A stretch of 56,645 bases of DNA, from contig NZ_JADEXE010000009.1 in assembly GCF_015207265.1 (NCBI RefSeq), positions 1 to 56,645 of the forward strand. The letters are read 5' to 3'. Under the pieces are notes generated by a model. That model worked only from the letters and a program-made list of their open reading frames with translations. It had not been told where the DNA came from and ran no database searches. The position numbers and the translations under genes were made by a program. Positions within the stretch are counted from its first letter, which is position 1, and each line of letters opens with the position of its first letter. The stretch comes from Nodosilinea sp. LEGE 07298. GTDB lineage: Bacteria > Cyanobacteriota > Cyanobacteriia > Phormidesmidales > Phormidesmidaceae. This document shows positions 9,252 through 18,263 of this stretch, in pieces.

Positions 9252-10011
9252 CAACATCGTGGCACGGACAACGCCAGAGGAAGCGACAGTGCTCCGTCGG
9301 CTTATGGGAGAAGCAATTCTTGGTCTCATGCTTGAGCATGAAGAGATTCCACTGCTGCCGCAGGAGGCAATAGCAGCATATAGGAGGCTTGGATACCTGC
9401 CTCAACAGGATTTGGATGTGCTCATCCAACAGATGCCGTTTGAGGGGCCAGAGCGGTATCTGAAGCGCCTTTTAGATGAGGTGGCAGATAGGCAGGTAAA
9501 GGCACGTAATCTCCTTGGAAGGCTCCTTGAGACTGACGATCGCCAGGAGGCGACTCGGGTCTTTGGTGAGTTCTTTCGCCATCAATTTGGCCTCATGGAA
9601 TACTTTAGCGATACATACCCACGACCACCATTTGAAATGATCTCAAAGTTGATGCCAGTTTGGTATCACCCGTGTGTGCACCTACTGAATGGTAAGAAAG
9701 TTTCGCTTATCAATCCTTCGCTTCGGGCATTTATGAAATTGCCGCCAAAAATAGAGGATTACATAGTTCGATATTGGGGGTGGCAGCCTCAGAATCGGGT
9801 ATCACGATTTCTATTTGGCCGTTGCGCAAAGCATCGTGAGGCGAAGTTTCGAGAGCGTATACGGAGACTATTGTTTGCTTCAGAGCGCGTTCATGCCTAT
9901 GTGTTTGAGTATGTAGAGCAGCACATAATTAACCTTCAGTTTCGGCGTGAGTATGACGAGCACCCGGATGAAGGATGGCTTAACCATCAATTGAGGCCAT
10001 ATGACGAATGA
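9241..10011 (+). CDS. Conserved-looking hypothetical protein
   Basis: The 256-aa product is soluble, helical and basic toward the C-terminus (RFLFGRCAKHREAKFRERIRRLLF). No catalytic motif or membrane segment is evident. It overlaps its upstream neighbour by 11 bases and its downstream neighbour by 11 bases, which argues that it is a real operon member. Function is unknown. Confidence 0.6.
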   Translation: MVSNNIVARTTPEEATVLRRLMGEAILGLMLEHEEIPLLPQEAIAAYRRLGYLPQQDLDVLIQQMPFEGPERYLKRLLDEVADRQVKARNLLGRLLETDDRQEATRVFGEFFRHQFGLMEYFSDTYPRPPFEMISKLMPVWYHPCVHLLNGKKVSLINPSLRAFMKLPPKIEDYIVRYWGWQPQNRVSRFLFGRCAKHREAKFRERIRRLLFASERVHAYVFEYVEQHIINLQFRREYDEHPDEGWLNHQLRPYDE

Positions 10012-10981
10012 AGATACAGACATCTTTCCAACGTATTGGGAAATGTACAATCAATTTAGGTTGGAGGGAGATGACGAAGAGTTCGCGCATAACTTTGCAT
10101 CTAGCCTTTCGCGCTTGTCGAGTGAGGTTTTGTACCGATTCGGGCATTGGTGGAAGACAGGTGAGCTGCTCGATGACCTTGAAGTAAATGGTATTAGAGT
10201 TAGCACGTTTTGGGATCGAGATCAGCATACGGTACCGTCGGCATTCTTGGAGTTTGATAGGTTTTGGCAGAACCCAGATGATGATCAGATGGTGCAGGCT
10301 TTTCGCGATGGTGGCATACCTTTTACTGTCCTAGCAGTTGAAAACCAAGAAACCGGTGAGATGGTTTATAGTGCGTATGTAGCCCAAAATGAAGAAGCTA
10401 CGTTTGGCTCCCAAAATGATGACGCTACGCTGCCATCTCAAAATAATGACTCAATTATCCGAGATGACGAGAGAGAGCCTGAAATTTTAGATGGGTTTCC
10501 CTCCTTCAATGAGCTCGTTAATCAGTTTGTTTCAGAGTGTGAGCCTAAGGCTGATGCAGAGAGTCATGCTCGGACTGTTTTAGGTATGAGCGTCGAAGAT
10601 AAGAATAAGTTTCTCGATTGGTGGAAAGGATTAGGGCTTGAAGATGACTTTGATACTCCGTGGAATATACCCAGCGGAGCAGAGTTTGAACGACGTATGA
10701 GAGAACATCGGAAGAAAATTGATATTCTGATTTTCGAGGATGAAGAAGAAGCTAACAAAGCTTGGGGACATTTGCTTACAGGGGAGACAGACGAAGAACA
10801 CGCCCAAAAGGGTTCTAGCTCTCCAGAGGGAGGGAAGGGTAATGAGCAATTTTGGATATTACGGAAGATACGTTTTATCGCCTTAAATTGCCTAAGATTC
10901 GCGACCTTCGGCCTGATAGATGGGATGTTGTTTCAAGAGAGGAGAAAGTTGCCGCGCTTCAAGAGTGTGAATGCCGTATAG
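10001..10981 (+). CDS. Hypothetical protein with an internally duplicated domain
   Basis: The 326-aa reading contains two related ~65-residue units. The first is FPTYWEMYNQF...FGHWWKTGELLDDL (residues ~6-70); the second is FPSFNELVNQF...LDWWKGLGLEDDF (residues ~165-225). They are joined by an acidic, asparagine-rich linker with a short repeat (NEEATFGSQNDDATLPSQNND). The last 44 codons overlap the next gene by 130 bases in another frame. That overlap is long, so the true C-terminus, or a frameshift into the next gene, is open. Function is unknown. Confidence 0.55.
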   Translation: MTNEDTDIFPTYWEMYNQFRLEGDDEEFAHNFASSLSRLSSEVLYRFGHWWKTGELLDDLEVNGIRVSTFWDRDQHTVPSAFLEFDRFWQNPDDDQMVQAFRDGGIPFTVLAVENQETGEMVYSAYVAQNEEATFGSQNDDATLPSQNNDSIIRDDEREPEILDGFPSFNELVNQFVSECEPKADAESHARTVLGMSVEDKNKFLDWWKGLGLEDDFDTPWNIPSGAEFERRMREHRKKIDILIFEDEEEANKAWGHLLTGETDEEHAQKGSSSPEGGKGNEQFWILRKIRFIALNCLRFATFGLIDGMLFQERRKLPRFKSVNAV

Positions 10982-11802
10982 CAGCTGCTCAGAACCGAGA
11001 GCCAGCAAAGGTTCAGGTAATGTCATTCGATAAATGGTCTAAGGATAAAGAAAACAAAATTGCTGGTGGATATTTCGCTCAGGATAATAAAATAGGTATT
11101 GCTCCTTGGCAGCTAAAAAGCGGTATGAACTATGAGGCGTTTTCGACGCTTATTCATGAATCACGTCATGCATTTCAAAGTCATGTAGGAAGAAAACAAA
11201 ACGATTCATGGGATACTGTTTATCGAACCGAATGGGCTGAAGGGAGGCGAACGTATGAGATTCCTCGTGAGGGGGATGTCGCCTCATATAAGAGGTATAA
11301 AGATAACCCTCTTGAGAAGAATGCTTTGGATCAACAGGAGCTTCTCACCCGTCTTCTTAAGCGTGAACACGAGCTTGATCAGAGCCGACGTGAACTTAAA
11401 GATGAGCTTCGTAAACTACAAAAGACTCAGGGTAAGGGGCGAGTCCTTAAAACGGGTGATGAACCTGCGGTTCGGACATGCAAATTCAATAACGGGCTAA
11501 AGGTTGAAGTGCGGGAAAACACACCGAAGGCTGGTTTCCTTGAGCTCACTATCCGCCAGGGTGGAGAGAAGAATAAACTTCGCATTCAAGTGCCTGATGG
11601 CTATAAGGCCCAGGATTTAGTTCTCTCTCAGAGAACGGCACAGCACCTTTTGAGGCTCAAGGAGCAGGAGGAGTCAGTACGATTGGAGTTTGCACGTCCC
11701 TCGGAGCGTGCTCCTGAGCCTGGGCGGGAGATGAAGGCGGAGCGGGAGGAGGGCGATGGCAAGAAGCTTGATCGGCGACGATCGTTTAAGCGAGCGAGAT
11801 AG
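10852..11802 (+). CDS. Putative zinc metallopeptidase (HExxH)
   Basis: The 316-aa product has a classic zinc site LIHESRHAFQ (H102, E103, H106). A downstream segment (YRTEWAEGRRTYEIP, then YKDNPLEKNAL) resembles the part of small phage/plasmid metallopeptidases that supplies the third zinc ligand. The C-terminal ~150 residues contain a coiled coil and a basic tail (KKLDRRRSFKRAR). The start shown is TTG, with GGGAGGGAAGGG upstream. A stop in this frame at 10843 prevents a longer in-frame reading. The gene could instead be reached by a frameshift from 10001-10981. It may process a transfer or envelope protein, or act as a toxin; this is speculation. Confidence 0.6.
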   Translation: MDITEDTFYRLKLPKIRDLRPDRWDVVSREEKVAALQECECRIAAAQNREPAKVQVMSFDKWSKDKENKIAGGYFAQDNKIGIAPWQLKSGMNYEAFSTLIHESRHAFQSHVGRKQNDSWDTVYRTEWAEGRRTYEIPREGDVASYKRYKDNPLEKNALDQQELLTRLLKREHELDQSRRELKDELRKLQKTQGKGRVLKTGDEPAVRTCKFNNGLKVEVRENTPKAGFLELTIRQGGEKNKLRIQVPDGYKAQDLVLSQRTAQHLLRLKEQEESVRLEFARPSERAPEPGREMKAEREEGDGKKLDRRRSFKRAR

Positions 11803-11833
11803 GTAGAGTGTCGCCTGGGGTAAAGATGACGTA

Positions 11834-11949
11834 TCGCACCAGTGGTGCGAGTACTTCCTTCGATACGGTAGGCTTATGACCGATAGTGAGGCTGCTGCAC
11901 AGGAATTGTCCAACAGGTGATTGGATAATTATTGTCAGTGGTTCTGACA
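11834..11949. promoter_or_regulatory. Palindrome cluster upstream of the YhcG-like gene
   Basis: The leader holds a 17-base palindrome TCGCACCAGTGGTGCGA (11834-11850), an imperfect symmetry around ATTGTCCAA/TTGGATAAT (about 11906-11929), and a hairpin TGTCAG-TGGTT-CTGACA (11933-11949). The first palindrome recurs almost identically inside the gene at 12255-12273, and a relative (CTCGCAC-TGTG-GTGCGAG) sits at 22373-22390. Operator sites are possible. Confidence 0.45.
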
Positions 11950-11969
11950 GAAGTAGGTGAGGTGATGTA

Positions 11970-12983
11970 GTGGGGGAGCTTGAGGCATACGGTGTGCTGC
12001 TCGGTGAGATTAAGCAGCGGATCCAATCTGCCCAGTATGAAGCGCTCCGGGCCGTTAACCGTGAACTCATCGCGCTCTACTGGGACATTGGACATCTCAT
12101 CGTGACCCGGCAGGAGGGCGAGACCTGGGGGAAGTCTGTGGTTTCGACCTTGGCGAAAGACCTGAGTGCCGAGTTTCCTGGAATATCTGGCTTTTCAGCC
12201 TCCAACCTGTGGCGGATGAAGCTTTTCTACGAGACGTACCGGGACTCTGAAAAACTCGCACCACTGGTGCGAGAAGTCAGTTGGAGCCACAACCTGCGCA
12301 TTATGGAGATGTGCAAGGACGACCTTGAGCGGGAGTTCTATCTCCGGATGACCCGAAAGTACGGGTGGACAAAAAACGTCCTCATCCACCAGATTGAGAA
12401 TCAGACGTATCAAAAGACCCTGCTGAATCAGACTAACTTCTCTGAAACTCTGCCGGAGCCTCTCCAAGCCCAGGCCAAACTTGCGGTGCGAGATGAGTAC
12501 GTCTTTGACTTTCTGGAACTGGGTGACAAGCATAGTGAGCGCGAGTTGGAGCAGGCACTACTTGGCAGGATTGATACCTTCCTTCGACAGATGGGAGGTA
12601 TGTTTGCATTCTTAGGGAGTCAGTATCGGCTTGAAGTGGGCAGCCAAGAGTACTTTATCGATTTGCTGCTTTACCACCGGCGGCTACGATGCCTAGTAGC
12701 AGTCGATCTAAAGGTGGGGAGCTTCCAGCCGGAGCATATCGGCAAGATGCAATTTTACCTGGCGGTGCTCAATGATCAAGTGAGGCTCGAAGATGAGAAT
12801 CCCTCGATTGGTATCGTGCTCTGTAAATCCAAAGATAAAATCATCGTGGAGTATGCCCTCAAGGACTCTGATAAGCCGATAGGGGTTGCGACCTATCGTA
12901 TGGCTTCTACGCTGCCGCAGGAGTTGAAGGGCCAGCTTCCAGGCCCGGAGGAGATTGCTCAGCTGTTAGATGGGGTGGAGTAG
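11970..12983 (+). CDS. YhcG/DUF1016-family PD-(D/E)XK nuclease
   Basis: The 337-aa product has the full DUF1016 layout. The N-terminal helical domain includes ELIALYWDIGHLI and FSASNLWRMKLFYE, followed by LVREVSWSHNL. The C-terminal nuclease domain includes GSQEYFIDLLLYHRRLRCLVAVDLKVG, where the aspartate of YFIDLLL and D-L-K of VDLKVG match the PD-(D/E)XK core. YhcG proteins are found next to restriction-modification and other defence genes; the exact activity is not settled. The start is GTG, because the nearby ATG is followed at once by a stop. It precedes two methyltransferase-like genes and a helicase gene and may act as the nuclease of that set. Confidence 0.85.
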   Translation: MGELEAYGVLLGEIKQRIQSAQYEALRAVNRELIALYWDIGHLIVTRQEGETWGKSVVSTLAKDLSAEFPGISGFSASNLWRMKLFYETYRDSEKLAPLVREVSWSHNLRIMEMCKDDLEREFYLRMTRKYGWTKNVLIHQIENQTYQKTLLNQTNFSETLPEPLQAQAKLAVRDEYVFDFLELGDKHSERELEQALLGRIDTFLRQMGGMFAFLGSQYRLEVGSQEYFIDLLLYHRRLRCLVAVDLKVGSFQPEHIGKMQFYLAVLNDQVRLEDENPSIGIVLCKSKDKIIVEYALKDSDKPIGVATYRMASTLPQELKGQLPGPEEIAQLLDGVE

Positions 12984-13021
12984 GTGGAGCAGCAAAATTA
13001 TTAACCAACAGACATAAAGCC

Positions 13022-13213
13022 GTGGCGAAAGGAGGGGCCACTTTAGTCTTTGGCCGACTTAAAGTGGTTGCGGGGCGGGGCAACCACTTTAAGTGCATTC
13101 TTGCTAAGGTGGGTGATATCTTCCACCTAATTGCCATTGAGGGATGGGGTCGAAAGCAATCAAAGGCTTTACGGTGTATGCGTCCTGATGTCTTTAAGGG
13201 CCTATCGTATTAG
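13022..13213 (+). CDS. Possible small ORF (63 aa), may be spurious
   Basis: A GTG-initiated reading frame lies between the nuclease and methyltransferase genes. Its product (MAKGGATLVFGRLKVV...) resembles nothing I know, has no ribosome site upstream, and its first third is formed by a strong inverted repeat. Structured leader RNA is at least as likely. Confidence 0.2.
   Translation: MAKGGATLVFGRLKVVAGRGNHFKCILAKVGDIFHLIAIEGWGRKQSKALRCMRPDVFKGLSY
13038..13094 (+). promoter_or_regulatory. Alternative-hairpin leader before the methyltransferase genes
   Basis: A perfect 15-bp stem is formed by 13057-13071 (ACTTAAAGTGGTTGC) and 13080-13094 (GCAACCACTTTAAGT) with an 8-nt loop. An upstream copy of CCACTTTA (13038-13045) can pair with TAAAGTGG (13060-13067), which would break the main stem. 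This A:B versus B:C arrangement is typical of attenuators. There is no T-run directly after the stem. It may control expression of the modification genes. Confidence 0.45.
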
Positions 13214-13275
13214 GTAGAAAGCTTCTATCTAATAAAGTTGCTAGCCTGTAGCGACTACAAGGAAGCATCGTTTGA

Positions 13276-13947
13276 ATGCATCGACCTATGAACTACGTAA
13301 AGTCTAAGCAGCGCGTCGCCGACCACGGGGAGGTGTTTACCCCGGCGTGGATGGTGGAGGCGATGCTCGACCTAGTGAAGGCCGAGACGGAGCGCATTGA
13401 CTCCCGCTTTCTGGAACCGGCCTGTGGGAGCGGTAACTTTCTGGTGCAGATTGTGCAGCGCAAGCTTGCTGCTGTGGAGCTTAAGTACGGCAAATCTGAC
13501 TTCGAGCGGCAGCACTATGCGCTGCTCGGACTGATGTGCATCTACGGGATTGAGCTGCTAGCGGACAACATCGCCGAGTGTCGCGCCAATGTGCTGGAGA
13601 TCTTTGCCGAGTACCTGAATTTGGAGGGGTTGGACGATCTCTATCGGGCTGCTTTCTACGTGCTGTCGCAGAACCTTTTGCACGGCGACGCGCTGACGAT
13701 GCGGACTTACACTGGTCAGGCGATCACCTTTGCCGAGTGGGGCTACTTGGGCAAAGGCAAATTTCAGCGGCGCGACTTTCGCCTCGATACCCTCACCCTT
13801 TCATCTACCTTTAGCTCGGAGGGCTCACTCTTTGCCCACATGGGCAAGCATGAGATCTTCACGCCGACAAAAACCTACCCGCCGATGACGGTGAGCGATC
13901 TAGCCTCTGCCGCTCCCGGCGATGTACCAAAGGAGGAAGCCGCATGA
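13276..13947 (+). CDS. N6-adenine methyltransferase-like protein, SAM-binding half
   Basis: The 223-aa product has the SAM-binding motif FLEPACGSGNF near residue 48, preceded by GEVFTPAWMVEAMLD. This pattern is typical of N6-adenine methyltransferases of restriction systems. A catalytic (N/D)PPY motif is missing, and the protein is short for a complete enzyme. It may work with the next gene, which does have NPPY, or be an inactive regulator. The start ATG has AAGGAAG upstream. The stop overlaps the next start by four bases (ATGA). Confidence 0.75.
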   Translation: MHRPMNYVKSKQRVADHGEVFTPAWMVEAMLDLVKAETERIDSRFLEPACGSGNFLVQIVQRKLAAVELKYGKSDFERQHYALLGLMCIYGIELLADNIAECRANVLEIFAEYLNLEGLDDLYRAAFYVLSQNLLHGDALTMRTYTGQAITFAEWGYLGKGKFQRRDFRLDTLTLSSTFSSEGSLFAHMGKHEIFTPTKTYPPMTVSDLASAAPGDVPKEEAA

Positions 13948-15551
13948 GCGATCAGGTTGGTTTCGCGCTGCGCGGACGTAACCCAGATGTGCTGACGTGC
14001 ATTGCCAACCTTTCGAACGATGAGGTGTTTACGCCACCGGAGTTTGGTAAACGGATGCTGGATACGGTGGCGGAGGCGTGGGCGGCCAGTAACGGCGGGG
14101 CTAACCTGTGGGCAGATAAGACGGTGCGGTTCCTGGACCCCTGCACAAAATCGGGCGTGTTCCTGCGGGAGATTACCAGCCGCCTTACAGAGGGGCTCAA
14201 GGCGGAGATTCCAGGCCTTCAGGAGCGTGTAGATCATATTCTGACTAAGCAGGTTTTCGGCATCGGCATCACGCATCTCACCAGTTTGCTAGCGCGGCGG
14301 AGTGTCTATTGCAGTAAGCACGCTAACGGGGAACATTCCATCGCCAAAAGCTTGGCTAGCGATGAGGGTAATATCTGGTTTCAGCGCACCGAGCACACAT
14401 GGAAGCAGAGGAAGTGTGTGTGTTGCGGGGCTAGCCAAGAGACCCTTGACCGGGGTAGCGAGCTTGAGACCTATGCCTACGCGTTCATTCATGCTGACAA
14501 TATAGAGACTCGGGTAGCGGAGATATTTGGAGAAGCTATGCAGTTTGATGTGATCATCGGCAATCCGCCATATCAACTTAGTGATGGCGGCTACGGTACG
14601 AGTGCTGCGCCCATCTATCAGTTGTTTGTGGAAAAGGCACTGGAGCTTGAACCGCGTTTTGCCGTCTTTGTGACTCCATCGCGCTGGATGGCCGGGGGTA
14701 AAGGGCTAGACAAGTATCGGCAGCGGATGCTTGCTGACAAGCGGATGCGGAGCTTAGTGGACTATCCGAAGCTGTACGAAGGCTTTCCAGGGGTGAAGAT
14801 TCGTGGAGGCATCTCATATTTCCTGTGGGATCGAGACCACAGCGGGCCGTGTGAAGTGCAGACTATCTGGGACGGCGAACCTACAGGGCTAGCCGTTGCT
14901 CGCCACCTCGATGCCTACGACATCCTTGTGCGACGTAACGAAGCTGTGCCGATCTTGGAAAAGATTAGGGCAAAAGGTGAGCCTACGCTCGATCTTCGGG
15001 TCTCCAGCAGAAAGCCGTTCGGTCTTGCTACTAACTTTAAGGGAAAACTGTCTACGGCGGGTTTGAACGAACCAGTTCGTCTCTTTGAGAATCAGCGCAT
15101 TAGCTGGGTAGATCGCGAGGCAATCCCGACCAACTCGGCATGGATTGACGAGTGGAAAGTGCTGATGACAGCAGTTCAGGGTACGAGTGCAGCGGTCGAA
15201 ACCAAGTTTCTAAGCAAGCCAATCATCGCAGAGCCGGGAACTGCCTGTACAGAGACTTACCTCGTTGCAGGTCGTTTCGATACCGAAGCAGAGGCTAAAA
15301 ATTACGCGAAGTATCTCCGCACCCGATTGGTACGCTTCCTGGTGTCGCTTCGAAAGTCAACACAGCACGCGACGCGCGATGTGTATTCCTTCATTCCTGA
15401 TTTGTCGCTGGATCAGGAGTGGACAGATGCCAAACTCTACAAGCGCTATGGACTGACCGAGGACGAGATCACCTTCATCAAGTCTCAAGTTGCTGAGCAC
15501 AATGACACTGTGCCCGATGAGGTTGTTGCCGACGAAACTATTGATGAGTAA
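13944..15551 (+). CDS. Eco57I-type N6-adenine DNA methyltransferase
   Basis: The 535-aa product has a motif I variant FLDPCTKSGVF near residue 65 and the catalytic motif VIIGNPPYQL near residue 206, followed by MAGGKGLDKYRQRMLAD, all usual in Eco57I-like methyltransferases. A CVCCGA segment near residue 158 hints at a small metal site. The C-terminal half probably recognises DNA. It would methylate adenine in a specific sequence, protecting the plasmid or marking DNA for the linked helicase. It overlaps both neighbours by a few bases, giving a tightly coupled set. Motif I departs from the usual GSG pattern (KSG), which deserves notice. Confidence 0.8.
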   Translation: MSDQVGFALRGRNPDVLTCIANLSNDEVFTPPEFGKRMLDTVAEAWAASNGGANLWADKTVRFLDPCTKSGVFLREITSRLTEGLKAEIPGLQERVDHILTKQVFGIGITHLTSLLARRSVYCSKHANGEHSIAKSLASDEGNIWFQRTEHTWKQRKCVCCGASQETLDRGSELETYAYAFIHADNIETRVAEIFGEAMQFDVIIGNPPYQLSDGGYGTSAAPIYQLFVEKALELEPRFAVFVTPSRWMAGGKGLDKYRQRMLADKRMRSLVDYPKLYEGFPGVKIRGGISYFLWDRDHSGPCEVQTIWDGEPTGLAVARHLDAYDILVRRNEAVPILEKIRAKGEPTLDLRVSSRKPFGLATNFKGKLSTAGLNEPVRLFENQRISWVDREAIPTNSAWIDEWKVLMTAVQGTSAAVETKFLSKPIIAEPGTACTETYLVAGRFDTEAEAKNYAKYLRTRLVRFLVSLRKSTQHATRDVYSFIPDLSLDQEWTDAKLYKRYGLTEDEITFIKSQVAEHNDTVPDEVVADETIDE

Positions 15552-18090
15552 ACCAACTATTGAAGAAATCCTTGTGCCTAAGCCGGAGGTTCGGCTGCGG
15601 GTTTATGCTTATTCCATTGATGACGAGGCACACAAAGGACTCCTTAAGGTTGGCCAGACTACACGCGACGTGAGGCAGCGTGTCGCCGAACAGCTCAAGA
15701 CTGCCGCTATCAAGAACTACAGGATCGAACTTGAGGAGACCGCTGAACGCGACGACGGCAGCATCTTTACTGACCACGAAGTGCGGGCAGCGCTGGTCAG
15801 AAAGAGTTTTGAGAATACCGAACTGGAGTGGATGCGCTGCACAATTTCGGATGTGCAGACCGTCCTCACCGAACTGCGTACAGGCCAGCGGTTCACGGGT
15901 ACCCACCACGAAAACTTTCCCATGCGTCGGGAGCAGGCTGAAGCCGTGGACAAAACCCACGCCTACTTCCATTCCATTTGGAAAGAGGACATGCGTGCCG
16001 TTCCCCGCTTTTTGTGGAACGCAAAAATGCGCTTCGGCAAAACCTTCACCACCTACCAACTGGCCAAAAAGCTCGGTGCCAAGCGTGTGCTGGTGGTCAC
16101 CTTCAAGCCCGCCGTGGAAGACGCATGGCAGACTGACCTCGAATCCCACGTGGACTTTGACGGGTGGCAGTACCTCTCAAAATCCTCCGGACGCGACCCC
16201 ACCCAAATTGATCGCCGTCATCCCGTCGTCTATTTCGGTTCCTTCCAAGACCTCCTGGGACGCGATAACGCTGGGAACATCAAAGCCAAAAATGAATGGC
16301 TTCACAAGGAGACGTGGGATCTGGTGGTTTTTGACGAGTACCACTTTGGCGCGTGGCGGGAGACGGCAAAGGAATTGTTTGAGGGCGAGGAAGATGCGAT
16401 CTCCCGGATGGAGGCCCGTCTCGACGATGCCAAGCGTTTAAAGGAGAGAATTGCCGACTTGCAGGAGCCCTTGGAGCGGGAAACTGAATTTCTGCCCATT
16501 ACCACCAAAGCCTATCTGTACCTATCGGGTACTCCATTTCGGGCTCTGACCACGGGCGAGTTCATTGAAGAGCAGATTTTCAACTGGACCTATACCGACG
16601 AGCAGCGAGCCAAGGAGAAGTTCACGGCAAACAACCCTGGCAAACGGAACCCCTATGGTGCGCTGCCTCAGATGCGCCTGCTGACCTACCAGATGCCGGA
16701 TGAGCTGCTGGCGATTGCGAGCGCAGGAGAATTCGACGAGTTCGACCTCAACGCCTTCTTCGAGGCCTCCGGTACCGGCTCCACAGCCCAGTTCAAACAC
16801 AAAAGCGACGTGCAAAAGTGGCTCGACATCATTCGTGGTGAGTATGCGCCTCAGTCGGTTGAGTATCTGAAGACCGGCACTCGGCCACCATTTCCCTATT
16901 CGGATGTGCGCTTGCTGCCCTACTTGCAGCACTCGTTCTGGTTCCTTCCCAACGTCGCTGCTTGCCACGCTATGGCCAACCTGCTGGCAGAACGGCACAA
17001 CACCTTCTGGCATGACTATCGGGCGATTGTTGCCGCTGGCACCTCGGCAGGTATTGGACTAGAGGCATTGCCGCCCGTGCGTAAGGCGATAGGCGGCGGA
17101 TTCGAGACCAAGACCATCACCCTCTCTTGCGGTAAACTCACCACCGGCGTAACGGTGTCTCAATGGTCATCCATCCTGATGCTGCGTAACCTCAAGTCGC
17201 CCGAGACCTATTTCCAAGCTGCGTTTCGCGTGCAGTCGCCGTGGTCGATCAAGAACCCGAACGGTGACAACCCTAACGAAGAAGAAATCCTCAAGCCTGC
17301 CTGCTTCGTGTTCGACTTCGCCCCCACCCGCGCCCTGCGGCAGCTCTCGGAGTACGGAATTGGCCTTTCCCCCAACGAACCAAACCCGGAGAACGCGGTC
17401 AAGGAGCTCGTGTCGTTCCTGCCCGTGCTTGCCTACGACGGCGCGAACATGACGCAGATTGACGCAGGCGGCATTCTCGATATCGCTATGGCGGGTACGT
17501 CGGCTACGCTGCTGGCCCGCAAATGGGAAAGCGCCCTGCTGGTGAATGTAGACAACGATACCCTGCGCCGCATTATGAACAACCCCGAGGCCATGGCCGC
17601 TGTGGAGCGCATCGAAGGCTGGCGCGCATTGGGCGATAACATCATCGAGACGATCATCAACAAGAGCGAGAAGGTGAAGGACCTCAAGAACAAGGCTAAG
17701 GAAAAGGGAGGCAACCTGACGGCTCAGGAGAAGAAAGAGCTCACCGACGAGGAAAGGGAGTACAAGTCTAAGCGCAAGCTAATTCAGGAGAAGCTGATTA
17801 AATTCGCCACGCGCATCCCGGCGTTTATGTATCTGACCGACTTCCGGGAGAACACGCTACAGGATGTGATCACAAAGCTTGAGCCGGATTTGTTTCTGAC
17901 CGTCACCGGCCTAACGGTCAAGGACTTCCATCTGCTCGTGCAGCTCAAAGTATTCAATACCGAGCACATGAACCAGGCTGTGTTCGCGTTTCGGCGCTAT
18001 GAAGACGCATCACTTCGGTATACCGGCATCGAGAGCCACTTAGGGCTAACGCACTACGGACTGTACGACACCGTGGTGGCGAGGGAGTGA
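15544..18090 (+). CDS. GIY-YIG nuclease domain fused to DEAD/DEAH-type helicase
   Basis: The 848-aa product begins with a T5orf172-like GIY-YIG domain (residues ~15-100: VYAYSI, GLLKVGQTTRDVRQRV, then DHEVRAAL and EWMRCTI). A superfamily 2 helicase follows: Walker A AKMRFGKT near residue 161, DEYH in LVVFDEYHFG, LYLSGTPF (motif III-like) and a late arginine motif QAAFRVQSP. A lysine-rich helical insert lies near residue 700. The start ATG at 15544 overlaps the methyltransferase stop; a longer reading from 15490 lies wholly inside that gene. The helicase would be the translocating part of a restriction-like system, with GIY-YIG or the YhcG protein cutting DNA. The assignment of the cutter is inferred. 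Confidence 0.8.
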   Translation: MSKPTIEEILVPKPEVRLRVYAYSIDDEAHKGLLKVGQTTRDVRQRVAEQLKTAAIKNYRIELEETAERDDGSIFTDHEVRAALVRKSFENTELEWMRCTISDVQTVLTELRTGQRFTGTHHENFPMRREQAEAVDKTHAYFHSIWKEDMRAVPRFLWNAKMRFGKTFTTYQLAKKLGAKRVLVVTFKPAVEDAWQTDLESHVDFDGWQYLSKSSGRDPTQIDRRHPVVYFGSFQDLLGRDNAGNIKAKNEWLHKETWDLVVFDEYHFGAWRETAKELFEGEEDAISRMEARLDDAKRLKERIADLQEPLERETEFLPITTKAYLYLSGTPFRALTTGEFIEEQIFNWTYTDEQRAKEKFTANNPGKRNPYGALPQMRLLTYQMPDELLAIASAGEFDEFDLNAFFEASGTGSTAQFKHKSDVQKWLDIIRGEYAPQSVEYLKTGTRPPFPYSDVRLLPYLQHSFWFLPNVAACHAMANLLAERHNTFWHDYRAIVAAGTSAGIGLEALPPVRKAIGGGFETKTITLSCGKLTTGVTVSQWSSILMLRNLKSPETYFQAAFRVQSPWSIKNPNGDNPNEEEILKPACFVFDFAPTRALRQLSEYGIGLSPNEPNPENAVKELVSFLPVLAYDGANMTQIDAGGILDIAMAGTSATLLARKWESALLVNVDNDTLRRIMNNPEAMAAVERIEGWRALGDNIIETIINKSEKVKDLKNKAKEKGGNLTAQEKKELTDEEREYKSKRKLIQEKLIKFATRIPAFMYLTDFRENTLQDVITKLEPDLFLTVTGLTVKDFHLLVQLKVFNTEHMNQAVFAFRRYEDASLRYTGIESHLGLTHYGLYDTVVARE

Positions 18091-18263
18091 AACCGCCAAG
18101 GAGCACAAGCTGGAAGCTTCACACTGCGTGGATCCAATAAACTGAAGGAATGGTTTCGGATCCTTCTTTCATCCTGGCAATTTTTCTATTACATAATTCC
18201 TTTTTATGTCATACAATGAGCGCTGACTAATACATGTGATCTTAATACCTTAGCGGATCCATT

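Noticed and set aside
15680-16441. Long alternative frame (253 codons) inside the helicase gene
   Set aside because: Low-complexity, proline/serine-rich shadow of the true gene, which has clear helicase motifs.
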